The notes under the pieces: generated by a model
Seen by the model: the letters and a program-made list of their open reading frames with translations, nothing else
Told to the model about the DNA's origin: nothing
The model's database searches: none
Position numbers and translations under genes: made by a program
NCBI RefSeq assembly: GCF_002743335.1
Contig: NZ_PDZB01000015.1
Location: 22,536-86,535, forward strand
Length of the DNA stretch: 64,000 nt
Direction of reading: 5' to 3'
Origin: Sporosarcina sp. P32b
GTDB lineage: Bacteria; Bacillota; Bacilli; Bacillales_A; Planococcaceae
Shown here: piece by piece, positions 1-7,874 of the stretch
Layout: each line of letters starts with the position of its first letter
Numbering within the stretch: the first letter of the stretch is position 1

Positions 1-777
1 GATAAATGCGTTATTTGTAATATCTGACTTCTTTGGCAAATAACTAGAATACGTAATCATGATAGCGAATGCGATCGATAAACTGAAGAAGATATGTCCA
101 TATGCTGCAACCCATACACGTGGGTTCAGTAATTTATCGACATCTGGCTTAAAGAATGCATCCAGTCCAACCATAGCTCCATCTAGTGTGATGGCACGGA
201 TGACGACGAATAAGAAGAGTATGAATAGAATAGGAATAAATATTCTGTTCGCTAATTCGATCCCTTTCTTTACTCCACCGATCAAAATGATATAACAAAT
301 AACCCAGACGAATAGTAGTGGCAATGCCACGCCCCCTACAATTCCCCCGACATCTCCTGGATTATCGGCCAATTTCAGAACATCACCGAAGAAGAACGCT
401 TCAGGTTCTTTCCCCCAAGATAAGTTAAATGAATAGATCGTGTATTTCATTGCCCATGCAATGATCACGGCATAGTAGGTGGAAATAACGAACGAAACGA
501 AAATCCCCCACCATCCTAAGAACTCTGCTTTCTTACCGTTTAAACGGAAGAATGATAGAGGTGCGGATCCACGGTATTTATGACCAATTGTGAATTCCAT
601 GATCAGAATCGGGATACCAGCTGTTAATAATGCAAATAAGTACGGGATAAAAAATGCGCCGCCGCCATTTTCATAGGCTACATAAGGAAAGCGCCAAATA
701 TTTCCAAGTCCTATAGCTGATCCGACCGCAGCCAGTATAAAACCTGCTCTCGTTCCCCACTGTGAACGATTTTCCAT
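1..777 (-). CDS. Sodium-dependent transporter, SNF family (3' end cut by window)
   Basis: N-terminal 259 codons of a neurotransmitter:sodium symporter (SNF/NSS) family membrane transporter; the rest lies beyond the left edge. The translation opens MENRSQWGTRAGFILAAVGS and continues AIGLGNIWRFPY, the family's TM1 signature that lines the sodium and substrate sites. Several hydrophobic helices follow (about residues 10-30, 40-62, 85-110, 145-165). Bacterial members usually import amino acids with sodium; the substrate cannot be read here. The ATG at 775-777 follows an AGAGGTGAG ribosome site. A good sigma-A promoter lies upstream at 856-884, so it is the first gene of its transcript. The family call is firm. 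Confidence 0.9.
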   Translation of the reverse strand, partial: MENRSQWGTRAGFILAAVGSAIGLGNIWRFPYVAYENGGGAFFIPYLFALLTAGIPILIMEFTIGHKYRGSAPLSFFRLNGKKAEFLGWWGIFVSFVISTYYAVIIAWAMKYTIYSFNLSWGKEPEAFFFGDVLKLADNPGDVGGIVGGVALPLLFVWVICYIILIGGVKKGIELANRIFIPILFILFLFVVIRAITLDGAMVGLDAFFKPDVDKLLNPRVWVAAYGHIFFSLSIAFAIMITYSSYLPKKSDITNNAFI

Positions 778-855
778 ACAACTCACCTCTTTTTTTGTTA
801 TTTTACAAAACTTTCACCATTCGATTTATTCAGATAATTCTAGTTCCGTATATTT

Positions 856-884
856 AGTATAAACAGCCCAATTAGAGATGTCAA
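856..884 (-). promoter_or_regulatory. Sigma-A promoter of the SNF transporter gene
   Basis: On the minus strand TTGACA (879-884) and TATACT (856-861) are separated by 17 bp, about 80 bp upstream of the transporter ATG. Near-consensus housekeeping promoter. Confidence 0.7.
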
Positions 885-890
885 AACAAA

Positions 891-930
891 TTTAGACTAA
901 GAATGAAGTAATTATCACTCTTAGTCTAAA
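891..930 (-). terminator. Hairpin terminator after the NhaC-family gene
   Basis: Twelve-base inverted repeat TTTAGACTAAGA / TCTTAGTCTAAA just past the stop codon of the NhaC-family gene. The U-run after it is interrupted, so it is a moderate intrinsic terminator. Confidence 0.6.
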
Positions 931-937
931 AGGTAAA

Positions 938-2506
938 CTATGCTATTTGTTCTGTGCGTTTCTTTCCTTTTGCGTTCAAGTACGTAAATAAAACTATTAG
1001 GGTAATAATAACAGCTACTAAACCGATCCAGACAGAACCAGTTAGCCCAAGAACGATGTACCCAAGGGCTGCTACACTTGCCGCAACAAGAGCATAAGGC
1101 AACTGGGTAGATACGTGATCCATATGGTTACAACCTGCTCCAGTAGAAGATAAAATGGTCGTATCAGAAATCGGTGAACAATGATCTCCGAATACCGCAC
1201 CTGCAAGCACTGCTGCCAACGCTGGTAATAATAATTCTGGTGCCGCATTGACCATGATAGTACCCGCAATCGGCATCAAGATACCGAAAGAACCCCATGA
1301 AGTACCTGTCGAGAATGCCATTAACCCTGCTAATACGAAGATTAGTACTGGAAGGAAAGTGACTGGAATATTTAATTGCTCTACCATAGTAGAAAGGAAT
1401 AATCCTGTATCTAGGGAAGCGATTAGTTCAGTCAATCCCCAAGCAAAGATTAAGATGAGAATGGCAGGCATCATCGCTCTCACTCCGCTAATAAATGCGC
1501 GGCCCATCCATGAAACACTTGCTGTTTCGTTCTTTTTCATTTGTAAAATATATAACAACATAGCTAGCAATGTAGCTGTTGTACCACCAATTACCAAAGA
1601 AAATGGTACATCAGTATTTTCAAAGATTGCCCAAATATCGAAAACGCCTGCTTCTTTATAGCCTGTGAAGATCATCATACCAAGCGTTACCGCAATCAAC
1701 GTCACGATCGGTGCAACCAAATCGCGAACTTTTCCGTGCGTATGCTCAGGGAATTCTTCTTTTAGCTGACCTGGTATTTCTTTAGATTGGTCAAATAGTT
1801 CCCCTTCATTCATTGCACGATCTTCATGCTTCTTCATTTCGAAGAAGTCATTATTCGTCCAAGCGAAGAAAAAGACCATCGACAATGTCGCAATGACATA
1901 GAAGTTCATCGGTGCCATCATAATGAATGCAGTTAATGGTGAATAACTCACCGCTGCTGTCGTACCTAAAATAAGTGCAAGTTGTCCAATTAAGAATGCG
2001 CCCCAACTAGAGATGGGTGACACGACACAGATCGGTGCCGATGTAGAGTCAATGAAATACGCCAATTTCGCACGAGAAATCTTGTGCTGGTCTGTAATCG
2101 GTCTTGCAATCTGTCCAACTGCCAAGGCATTGAAATAGTCATCTACAAAAATTGCAATTCCAAGCCCCATCGTTAACAGCTTTGCGCCACGTTTTGTACG
2201 GATACGCGTGACAGCCCAGCGTGCAAATGCGGCGCTTCCTCCAGATAGGCTGACAAATGCCGTAATGACACCTAGTAATAATAGAAATAGCATAATAAAT
2301 ATATTGTATGTATTGAGCCCGCCATCCCAAAACGAAACTGTCATGGCTCTCCATACACCTTTTAGTGTTTCGAACGGAGCAAAGTTCGCTAAAAGTAAAG
2401 CTGCTGTAACAATTCCTGCTCCTAATGATAATAATACTCTCCTTGTTGCTAACACCATCACGATGGCGATAATAGGAGGTAAAATAGAGACCCATGTTCC
2501 GATCAT
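938..2506 (-). CDS. NhaC-family transporter, probable lysine importer (LysW type)
   Basis: A 522-residue integral membrane protein of the NhaC Na+/H+ antiporter superfamily with about 11-12 hydrophobic segments. It contains conserved stretches such as FVDDYFNALAVG and GDHCSPISDTTILSSTGA typical of NhaC proteins. The start is the ATG at 2506 after GAGGAGG. By sequence alone it would be called a Na+/H+ antiporter. However, the leader contains a lysine riboswitch (2701-2873) and its terminator (2609-2655), so expression should fall when lysine is plentiful. That fits uptake of lysine: comparative genomics of the LYS element assigned such NhaC-superfamily genes the name LysW. The family is seen directly; the lysine substrate is inferred from the regulation. 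Confidence 0.85.
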   Translation of the reverse strand: MIGTWVSILPPIIAIVMVLATRRVLLSLGAGIVTAALLLANFAPFETLKGVWRAMTVSFWDGGLNTYNIFIMLFLLLLGVITAFVSLSGGSAAFARWAVTRIRTKRGAKLLTMGLGIAIFVDDYFNALAVGQIARPITDQHKISRAKLAYFIDSTSAPICVVSPISSWGAFLIGQLALILGTTAAVSYSPLTAFIMMAPMNFYVIATLSMVFFFAWTNNDFFEMKKHEDRAMNEGELFDQSKEIPGQLKEEFPEHTHGKVRDLVAPIVTLIAVTLGMMIFTGYKEAGVFDIWAIFENTDVPFSLVIGGTTATLLAMLLYILQMKKNETASVSWMGRAFISGVRAMMPAILILIFAWGLTELIASLDTGLFLSTMVEQLNIPVTFLPVLIFVLAGLMAFSTGTSWGSFGILMPIAGTIMVNAAPELLLPALAAVLAGAVFGDHCSPISDTTILSSTGAGCNHMDHVSTQLPYALVAASVAALGYIVLGLTGSVWIGLVAVIITLIVLFTYLNAKGKKRTEQIA

Positions 2507-2608
2507 TGTAATTCCTCCTCTTTCTAGTTGCTAGATGAAATCGAAATGCAGAAGATCTTTCGAAGAGTGGAAAGCCGATACTATCCTGTAATTCCTTCAT
2601 TTCCCGAT

Positions 2609-2655
2609 AAAAAAAGCCAACTCCACAGGCAATAGCATACGTGTAGGAGTCGGCC
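2609..2655 (-). terminator. Attenuator terminator of the lysine riboswitch
   Basis: On the minus strand GCCGACTCC (2646-2654) pairs with GGAGTTGGC (2616-2624) and is followed by a run of T. It sits between the aptamer and the NhaC-family ATG, so it is the expression platform: lysine binding should favour this hairpin and stop transcription. Confidence 0.85.
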
Positions 2656-2700
2656 AGTCAATTGATCAAGCAATACATTCATAAATCGCAGTACAATTGG

Positions 2701-2873
2701 CAACTGTAGCTCTCCATACATTTATCGCTGTATGACAGTGTCATTCCTCTTCGAAATGACCCCAACTTGAGAAGTTGACCCTTCTCAAACTTCGGCATTG
2801 TCTCCTTTCGCTCGCGGTCCTAGATGTCACTCTCTCGCCAGTTACTTATAAACAATGCAGCCTCTACGTAAGT
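2701..2873 (-). promoter_or_regulatory. Lysine riboswitch (L-box) aptamer
   Basis: Read on the minus strand the region has the L-box consensus blocks in order: GTAGAGGCTGC (2857-2867), AGTA, GCGAAAGGAG, GCCGAAG, GGGGTC, CTGTCA and GGAGAGCTAC (about 2707-2716). The ends pair as P1. The order and spacing match the five-helix lysine aptamer known from the lysC leader of Bacillus subtilis. It is followed by a terminator and then the NhaC-family gene. Assignment by motif, not by a covariance search. Confidence 0.9.
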
Positions 2874-2893
2874 CTCGATATTCTTCTATTCCT

Positions 2894-2922
2894 AGTGTAG
2901 CAATAATCGACATTGTTCACAA
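2894..2922 (-). promoter_or_regulatory. Promoter of the lysine riboswitch transcript
   Basis: Minus-strand TTGTGA (2917-2922), a 17-bp spacer and TACACT (2894-2899) place transcription start about 15 bp before the aptamer. Confidence 0.6.
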
Positions 2923-2929
2923 TAGCCTT

Positions 2930-3697
2930 TTACTCCGTCTTCTCAAGCGGGACTTCGATTTGTGCTGGCGTTTGTTCTCCTTTCGAATAAATTTGAGGTA
3001 CCTTTCCTCTTATCAAGCCAATCGCAATCGGTATTTTCTGCTCTACTACACTCCTACTTGTTGCTAGCGGTACAATAATCTGTACATTGACTTGTAACAT
3101 TAGATACACTTCCACATACGCATTATTGATACCAAATTCACGAATATCGGTTTCTACTGTTGCATGTACATCTCCAACGACGTGGAAGCGGATAGGGATT
3201 TTCGGCCCCAAGTTACCGAGCAACGGAATATTCGCTGCTTGCCCAATTGGAACAAAAAACACAATACCTTGTTCTTTTTCCATGCGATCTGGATTATACT
3301 CGAGATCTCCGAGTGGCGGTAACATATCCAAATCTCCGCCTTCTGCACGCTCTAGATGATTTTCTACGAGCTGATGAATTTCTGACATAACCTGGCTAAT
3401 GATTTCTGCGTTAAACTTAGTCGTCACCGTATCTGTTGTATCATCGGGGACGTTTTCGATAATTTCATTGACATCGTAAACACTGGTGGTGCGATTATTA
3501 ATGGCTTGACTGATGACATGACTGGCTATTTTTTGCGTCTGCACTTCAGCATATTGTGTGTATATTGGCGTTAGCTGTTTGTTGACCGTATAGAAAAACA
3601 TCGCCACTCCCACCAAAATGCCCGGGATGACAAAGCGCAGTATGATTTTGCCATAGTTATGTTTCTTTGGCCGTTTTTGATTCGTATAAAACCGCAT
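2930..3697 (-). CDS. yunB: Sporulation protein YunB
   Basis: A 255-residue protein with one membrane anchor near the N-terminus (about residues 22-42, IILRFVIPGILVGVAMFFYT) and an extracytoplasmic domain. The sequence matches what I know of YunB, a conserved mother-cell sporulation protein of Bacillales with unknown biochemistry. The neighbourhood supports this: the genes upstream on the same strand are yunF, yunE and yunD, the order found in Bacillus subtilis. The ATG at 3697 has an AGGAGG site that is buried in an 11-bp perfect inverted repeat (3701-3739), which could restrain translation. Family call strong; molecular role unknown. Confidence 0.9.
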   Translation of the reverse strand: MRFYTNQKRPKKHNYGKIILRFVIPGILVGVAMFFYTVNKQLTPIYTQYAEVQTQKIASHVISQAINNRTTSVYDVNEIIENVPDDTTDTVTTKFNAEIISQVMSEIHQLVENHLERAEGGDLDMLPPLGDLEYNPDRMEKEQGIVFFVPIGQAANIPLLGNLGPKIPIRFHVVGDVHATVETDIREFGINNAYVEVYLMLQVNVQIIVPLATSRSVVEQKIPIAIGLIRGKVPQIYSKGEQTPAQIEVPLEKTE

Positions 3698-3700
3698 AAA

Positions 3701-3739
3701 TACGCCTCCTACTTCACATTATGCGAAATAGGAGGCGTA
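3701..3739 (-). promoter_or_regulatory. Inverted repeat covering the yunB ribosome site
   Basis: TACGCCTCCTA (3701-3711) and TAGGAGGCGTA (3729-3739) form a perfect 11-bp inverted repeat with a 17-nt loop, between the yunD stop and the yunB ATG. On the transcript the right arm contains the yunB AGGAGG Shine-Dalgarno, so the hairpin hides it. No U-run follows, so it is not an obvious terminator. Confidence 0.6.
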
Positions 3740-3744
3740 CATAA

Positions 3745-5124
3745 CTAGCGTTCATTGAAATATTTTTTTCCATACCAACCGAGAATATCGCGAAGCATTT
3801 CTGGCATGATGTATTCTTTTTTAGCCTCTTTTAGTAATGGATAGAAAAAGCCAAACGTGAACATATCAAGTGTTGCCAACCTATACATCTCACCTGGCAC
3901 GACCAAACGGTTTCCTGCAAATAATTGCCCGCTCGTGTTACGGTATAAGTGCTCATGTATCATGCTACCCATTAGCGTACCACGAAAACCTAGACCTTTT
4001 ATTGGAAGTTCCGTCCACTTTGGGTCGAGTGACTGCTCGTAGATTGTCAGCAGATCAGTACCATCCAAATGGATAAGACATGGGTTGATAGGATGTGGCA
4101 ATAAAGAGTGTAAATCCCCTCTTGTTACCCAACCTTTATCTAAACTACCGAGGAATATCCCTGCGTTAAACAACGCACAGTCGGCATCCAGATACGTCAG
4201 TAATGCACGGCCAAACAGCGAGGATAATGGACTTTCTCCTGAAAGGCGCTGTGATAACGGAGAAGGATTATAAAACACCGGTACTTCAAGAGTCTCTTCC
4301 CCTTTGGCAAATAAGCCATTCACTTGTTCAATATCCTCTTCTGACATTTCCATCATCTGTGTTGGAAAAACTTCTGCTTTCATATGAACGACTTGACCCG
4401 TTATGCGGTCTACATCGACTTGGACATGACCGATATAGTGACCGAATTTTTCAGCTGCCGCAAGTAGCGTATCGTCAACCCACTCACCATTCGGTAATAA
4501 ATGATGCGTGTGTGCCCCTAAAATGACATCGATCTCCGAACATTGCGAAGCCAATAGACGATCTTCATTGATTCCTAAATGGGAGAGGCACACGATGACA
4601 TCGCATTCTGGACGTAAGCTGCGTGCCATTTCCTGCAACGCTGCATGCGGTTCAGCTACACTCCAGCCAAGTTGTTCATAAAAGGCGTAGTATGGAGCTG
4701 TAGCACCTATGACACCGATGCGCACACCTTCTGTAGTCTCAAATATTTTAGATTTCTTCGCCCAGTAAGGCACCTTACCGTCCAGTTCAGTCAAGTTACA
4801 CAGCACTACATCAAAGTGCGCATCTTCATATAATGTATTCAGCGCACCCTTAGACATAGTGATACCTTCATTATTGCCAATCGTCACGGCATCGTATCCT
4901 GCTTTATTTAATAATTCTATATTTCCTTTACCTTCTGTTCCTTCGGTAAACGGATGAGATCTGTCAATATGGTCTCCAATATCAAATAGAAAACAAAACT
5001 CCCCATTGGCTTCAGCCTGTTGCTTGCGCTCTTTAAGAAAGTGCTGGATTTGTGGCCAGTTTTCGAAATGACTATGGACGTCATTCGTATGATAAATGTG
5101 AATCGTCGCTACCGTTTCCTTCAT
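3745..5124 (-). CDS. yunD: 5'-nucleotidase / metallophosphoesterase YunD
   Basis: Bifunctional UshA/CpdB-like metallophosphoesterase of about 459 residues that probably hydrolyses nucleotides or cyclic nucleotides. Metal-site motifs are visible near the N-terminus: HTNDVHSH, FDIGDHID, GNNEG and, further on, LGAHTHHL; a C-terminal 5'-nucleotidase domain follows from about residue 290. There is no signal peptide, as for YunD of Bacillus subtilis, so it is probably cytoplasmic. An upstream in-frame TTG at 5139 overlaps yunE but has no well-spaced ribosome site. The ATG at 5124 has GGGG nine bases upstream and lies 5 nt after the yunE stop, so I prefer it. Cotranscribed with yunF and yunE. Confidence 0.9.
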   Translation of the reverse strand: MKETVATIHIYHTNDVHSHFENWPQIQHFLKERKQQAEANGEFCFLFDIGDHIDRSHPFTEGTEGKGNIELLNKAGYDAVTIGNNEGITMSKGALNTLYEDAHFDVVLCNLTELDGKVPYWAKKSKIFETTEGVRIGVIGATAPYYAFYEQLGWSVAEPHAALQEMARSLRPECDVIVCLSHLGINEDRLLASQCSEIDVILGAHTHHLLPNGEWVDDTLLAAAEKFGHYIGHVQVDVDRITGQVVHMKAEVFPTQMMEMSEEDIEQVNGLFAKGEETLEVPVFYNPSPLSQRLSGESPLSSLFGRALLTYLDADCALFNAGIFLGSLDKGWVTRGDLHSLLPHPINPCLIHLDGTDLLTIYEQSLDPKWTELPIKGLGFRGTLMGSMIHEHLYRNTSGQLFAGNRLVVPGEMYRLATLDMFTFGFFYPLLKEAKKEYIMPEMLRDILGWYGKKYFNER

Positions 5125-5129
5125 ATATG

Positions 5130-5954
5130 TCAACCCCAAATCCCCTCATAAATGGAACGTAATCCAAAGATGAGTAAAATGATGCGTATGACTAAAACTA
5201 CTGTTTCTGACTTCATTTTGCTATTTAAATAGGCTCCTAGCATGCCACCGAAATAGGCTCCCGGCACAACAGGAATCGTATAAAGCCATGGTACATGACC
5301 GAGTGAAATATGCGAAATCGAGTTGACGATAGCTGATAAGAATACCATGAGCATCGATGTCGCGACCGCCACATGTGGTGGGAACAAGAATAGTAAAATC
5401 ATGGCTGGAACGATCATCGTACCGCCACCGATTCCGAATAACCCTGACGTAAATCCAATGAACAACGCCAATAGAATGGCAAACCAAATGGGATATCCAT
5501 AGATATGCGTTTTACCTTGAGGATCAGTAAACTTGATCTTTTTTCCGTTATCTACAAACCACCTAATCGGCTTCAAATATTTCCTCGTTAGTAACAGTGT
5601 AGATAAAACAATGAGCAATATACCAAAATATAAATTAAATGATTGCAAACTTACGTTTTTATTGACCAATGCACCGAGTACGATACCTGGTATACTCGCA
5701 GCAAAAAATAGAAAAGCACTGCGATAATCAATTGTCTTTACCTTCATATAGGATAGTGTCGAGCCAAGTCCATTCGCAATCATCATGATGACCGACAGGC
5801 CAACCACACTTTGCGGTGTAATATCAGGAATCATTCCAAGATTTAATCCGACAAACAATGTGACCGGAACCAAGATCGTTCCGCCACCAAGACCGGCAAT
5901 TGAACCGATAATACCGGATGCCAAACCAATTAAGGCGAGTGCTACAAATTCCAT
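5130..5954 (-). CDS. yunE: TauE/SafE-family membrane protein YunE
   Basis: A 274-residue membrane protein with about eight hydrophobic segments and two internally related halves, each with a glycine-rich motif (GLGGGTILVP near residue 21, FGIGGGTMIVPA near residue 173). These are hallmarks of the TauE/SafE family (old UPF0721), anion exporters linked to sulfite, sulfoacetate or related organosulfur compounds. The substrate here is unknown. Its start overlaps the yunF stop by one base (TAATG) and yunD follows within a few bases, so the three genes are translationally coupled. Position between yunF and yunD matches Bacillus subtilis yunE. Confidence 0.9.
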   Translation of the reverse strand: MEFVALALIGLASGIIGSIAGLGGGTILVPVTLFVGLNLGMIPDITPQSVVGLSVIMMIANGLGSTLSYMKVKTIDYRSAFLFFAASIPGIVLGALVNKNVSLQSFNLYFGILLIVLSTLLLTRKYLKPIRWFVDNGKKIKFTDPQGKTHIYGYPIWFAILLALFIGFTSGLFGIGGGTMIVPAMILLFLFPPHVAVATSMLMVFLSAIVNSISHISLGHVPWLYTIPVVPGAYFGGMLGAYLNSKMKSETVVLVIRIILLIFGLRSIYEGIWG

Positions 5955-6814
5955 TAGAGATCCCCCTCAAATAAATCCATTTGCTTAGTGAGAGGTTGAC
6001 CGTATTCTAAGTTGAGTAATCCCGCGAATTGTTTGGCATTCTTCGCCGCATGCTGTCCAGAGTTATTATTAAAAATGACAAACACTTCTTCTGTCTGCTT
6101 CTCTAGATGTGTAACGATGTCACGCATACTCTCTAACTCTTTATCATTATAATCATAAAGATAGCGGACTTTACGCCATGCTTTACTATCTCCCATCGTA
6201 TTGACCCAACCTTTATCATTACGTCCATGGAGTCGTAACAGCACTTTCCGGTCTGTCGCAACGGGGACAAGCGGCACACTTCCATCACCTACTTGCGGCT
6301 CATCACAGACCACATGGATGACGTGTAAGCTCTTCAGAAAATCGAGTGTTTTTTCTCGATATGCTGGAGAGTACCACGTTTGATTGCGGAACTCCACTGC
6401 TATCGGTAATGGCTGTAATTGTTCATGCACATAGCGAATGCGATCCACGTTTTCTTTCTTGCAGTCAAACCAAGGTGGAAACTGCACAAGTACCATCGCA
6501 AGCTTTCCTGCCTCAACAAACGACGTTAGCGACAGCTTAAACAGCGAGAACATCTCTTCTTCAGAATCATAGGGAATCTTCCCACGCTGATGACCTGTAA
6601 TGCCCTGATACGCTTTCACGACGAATTGGAAATTAGCGGGCGTTTCCTCTGTCCACTTATCCATTACTTTCTTCGATTGAATCGCATAAAACGTCGAATC
6701 TAACTCGACGATTGGAAAGTGCTTACTATAATCTACAAGTTTTTTATTCGCCACTGTATGCTCATTATATAGGCTTGGATGGTCTCCCCACCCTGTCAGG
6801 CCAACATGTATCAT
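5954..6814 (-). CDS. yunF: DUF72 protein YunF
   Basis: A 286-residue DUF72 (YecE-type TIM-barrel) protein. Recognisable features are the start IHVGLTGWGDHPSLY, the ELDSTFYAIQ stretch, VEFRNQTW and the C-terminal FVIFNNNSGQHAAKNA. The biochemical activity of DUF72 proteins is not established; they resemble TIM-barrel endonuclease-like folds. It is the first gene of the yunFED block, with a GAGGAGGG ribosome site before the ATG at 6814. It ends in a one-base overlap with yunE. Cytoplasmic; no membrane segment. Confidence 0.88.
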   Translation of the reverse strand: MIHVGLTGWGDHPSLYNEHTVANKKLVDYSKHFPIVELDSTFYAIQSKKVMDKWTEETPANFQFVVKAYQGITGHQRGKIPYDSEEEMFSLFKLSLTSFVEAGKLAMVLVQFPPWFDCKKENVDRIRYVHEQLQPLPIAVEFRNQTWYSPAYREKTLDFLKSLHVIHVVCDEPQVGDGSVPLVPVATDRKVLLRLHGRNDKGWVNTMGDSKAWRKVRYLYDYNDKELESMRDIVTHLEKQTEEVFVIFNNNSGQHAAKNAKQFAGLLNLEYGQPLTKQMDLFEGDL

Positions 6815-6944
6815 GGAAAGCCCTCCTCTTTTTATCTTTAGCTTAGTGTATCATATCTTATGTATTATCGGAAAAATCGTACGTACTGACTTGGCTTTCC
6901 CCTCAACTGGATTTTGCTGAATCAACTCGATTTCATTACCAAGT

Positions 6945-6980
6945 AAAAAAGCGTCTCGAGATAGGATCCTCGAAACGCTT
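6945..6980 (-). terminator. Terminator of the glutaredoxin-rhodanese operon
   Basis: Inverted repeat around AAGCGTCTCGAG (6949-6960) and CTCGAAACGCTT (6969-6980), with an A-run on the plus strand, i.e. a U-run on the minus transcript, just after the rhodanese stop codon. Confidence 0.8.
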
Positions 6981-6989
6981 CTTCTATAA

Positions 6990-7343
6990 TTAGCCTTGCC
7001 ACGCGCTCATTCCACCGCGTACATTCGTTACATTCACGAACCCTGCCTTCTTCAGCTGTGTTGCCGCATTTGAACTGCGCATGCCGCTTTGACAGATAAC
7101 AATGACTTCTTGATCTTTCTTCAATGTTCCCATTTTATTCGAAAGCACATTTAATGGGATATTCTTAAATTGCTGTATATGGCGCCCTTTGTATTCAGCA
7201 GGTGAACGTACATCGATCAACTGGACGTTTTGATCTTTTAGTCTATCTTTTAATTGTTCAGTTGAAATTGTTTGCACACCTTTTGCAGGCTTCATTCGCC
7301 AAACTACTAAGCCGACGACAAGTGCTATGATGATCCATCCCAT
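6990..7343 (-). CDS. Membrane-anchored rhodanese-domain sulfurtransferase
   Basis: A 117-residue protein: one N-terminal transmembrane helix (residues 2-16, GWIIIALVVGLVVWR) and one rhodanese domain (about 25-117). The active-site loop is CQSGMRS with the persulfide-carrying Cys near residue 89; the LIDVRSPAEYKGRHI motif is also clear. It should move sulfane sulfur at the inner face of the membrane. It is the last gene of a three-gene operon with a glutaredoxin and a 50-residue protein. The CstR-like operator in the operon promoter (7783-7798) suggests induction by reactive sulfur species. RBS AGGAGG before the ATG. Confidence 0.88.
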   Translation of the reverse strand: MGWIIIALVVGLVVWRMKPAKGVQTISTEQLKDRLKDQNVQLIDVRSPAEYKGRHIQQFKNIPLNVLSNKMGTLKKDQEVIVICQSGMRSSNAATQLKKAGFVNVTNVRGGMSAWQG

Positions 7344-7358
7344 AATTGGTGCCTCCTA

Positions 7359-7511
7359 TTAGTGAGTCCATTCTCTAATGACGAGGATTACACCCATCAC
7401 CATAAACGCTAGGTTGCCAATACAAAAGCGCGGAAATAACTTCTTTTCCATATTTTCGGCTGATTGAATTGTACAGCTTCGCTTGAATACAATCTGTTTG
7501 AATTTATTCAT
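7359..7511 (-). CDS. Small 50-residue membrane protein in the persulfide operon
   Basis: Short ORF of 50 codons starting MNKFKQIVFKR and ending VILVIREWTH. Its ATG overlaps the stop of the glutaredoxin gene in an ATGA arrangement, a classical coupling signal, and its stop lies 15 nt before the rhodanese ATG. The second half (about residues 31-46, FCIGNLAFMVMGVILVI) is one hydrophobic helix; the N-terminal half is basic and has a Cys at 13. I do not recognise a family. Coupled overlap on both sides argues that it is translated. It may place the rhodanese or glutaredoxin at the membrane, but that is a guess. Confidence 0.6.
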   Translation of the reverse strand: MNKFKQIVFKRSCTIQSAENMEKKLFPRFCIGNLAFMVMGVILVIREWTH

Positions 7512-7744
7512 GCATCCAGTGCAGCGTGAATACTTGCTGGGTCAAAGCCAATAATCCATTTCCCATTCAACTGCGTTTGTGGAACGCCCATTTGTCCCGT
7601 TAACTCCATCAAACGCTCTCCCTCTGCCGGATTCGTAGAAACATTAATCGTCTCGTAAGGTACATGGATTTCGTCTAGATAATTCGTCATCATCGTACAA
7701 TACGGACAAGTAGATGATACATATACAGTTGCTTTTTCAGACAT
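7508..7744 (-). CDS. Glutaredoxin-family protein
   Basis: A 78-residue glutaredoxin/NrdH-type thiol oxidoreductase. The active site is CPYC (residues 14-17, after VYVSST), with the cis-proline region GVPQTQL and the C-terminal GFDPASIHAAL that would contact thiol substrates. An upstream in-frame extension to 7993 exists, but it would contain the promoter and operator. The ATG at 7742-7744 has AAGGGAG at good distance, so I use it. First gene of an operon with the 50-residue protein and the rhodanese; together they look like a low-molecular-weight thiol persulfide reduction unit. Confidence 0.85.
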   Translation of the reverse strand: MSEKATVYVSSTCPYCTMMTNYLDEIHVPYETINVSTNPAEGERLMELTGQMGVPQTQLNGKWIIGFDPASIHAALDA

Positions 7745-7777
7745 GTAAAAAGCTCCCTTCCATTCGTTTATATATGT

Positions 7778-7806
7778 ATTATATACCCCTCTAGGTATAA
7801 AATCAA
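7778..7806 (-). promoter_or_regulatory. Promoter of the glutaredoxin-rhodanese operon
   Basis: Minus-strand TTGATT (7801-7806), 17-bp spacer and perfect TATAAT (7778-7783). The palindrome at 7783-7798 fills the spacer. Confidence 0.75.
7783..7798. promoter_or_regulatory. CstR/CsoR-like operator in the promoter spacer
   Basis: ATACCCCTCTAGGTAT is an inverted repeat ATACC-N6-GGTAT placed between the -35 and -10 boxes. It resembles operators of CsoR-family repressors; the persulfide sensor CstR controls rhodanese-type genes in Firmicutes. No CsoR-family gene is in this window, so the repressor would act in trans. Motif seen; regulator inferred. Confidence 0.6.
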
Positions 7807-7874
7807 TGAATTGATTTAGCGTTAGGATGGCACTTAGTGTTCTTGAAATACATGCTAATAAAAAGAGTGAATGG

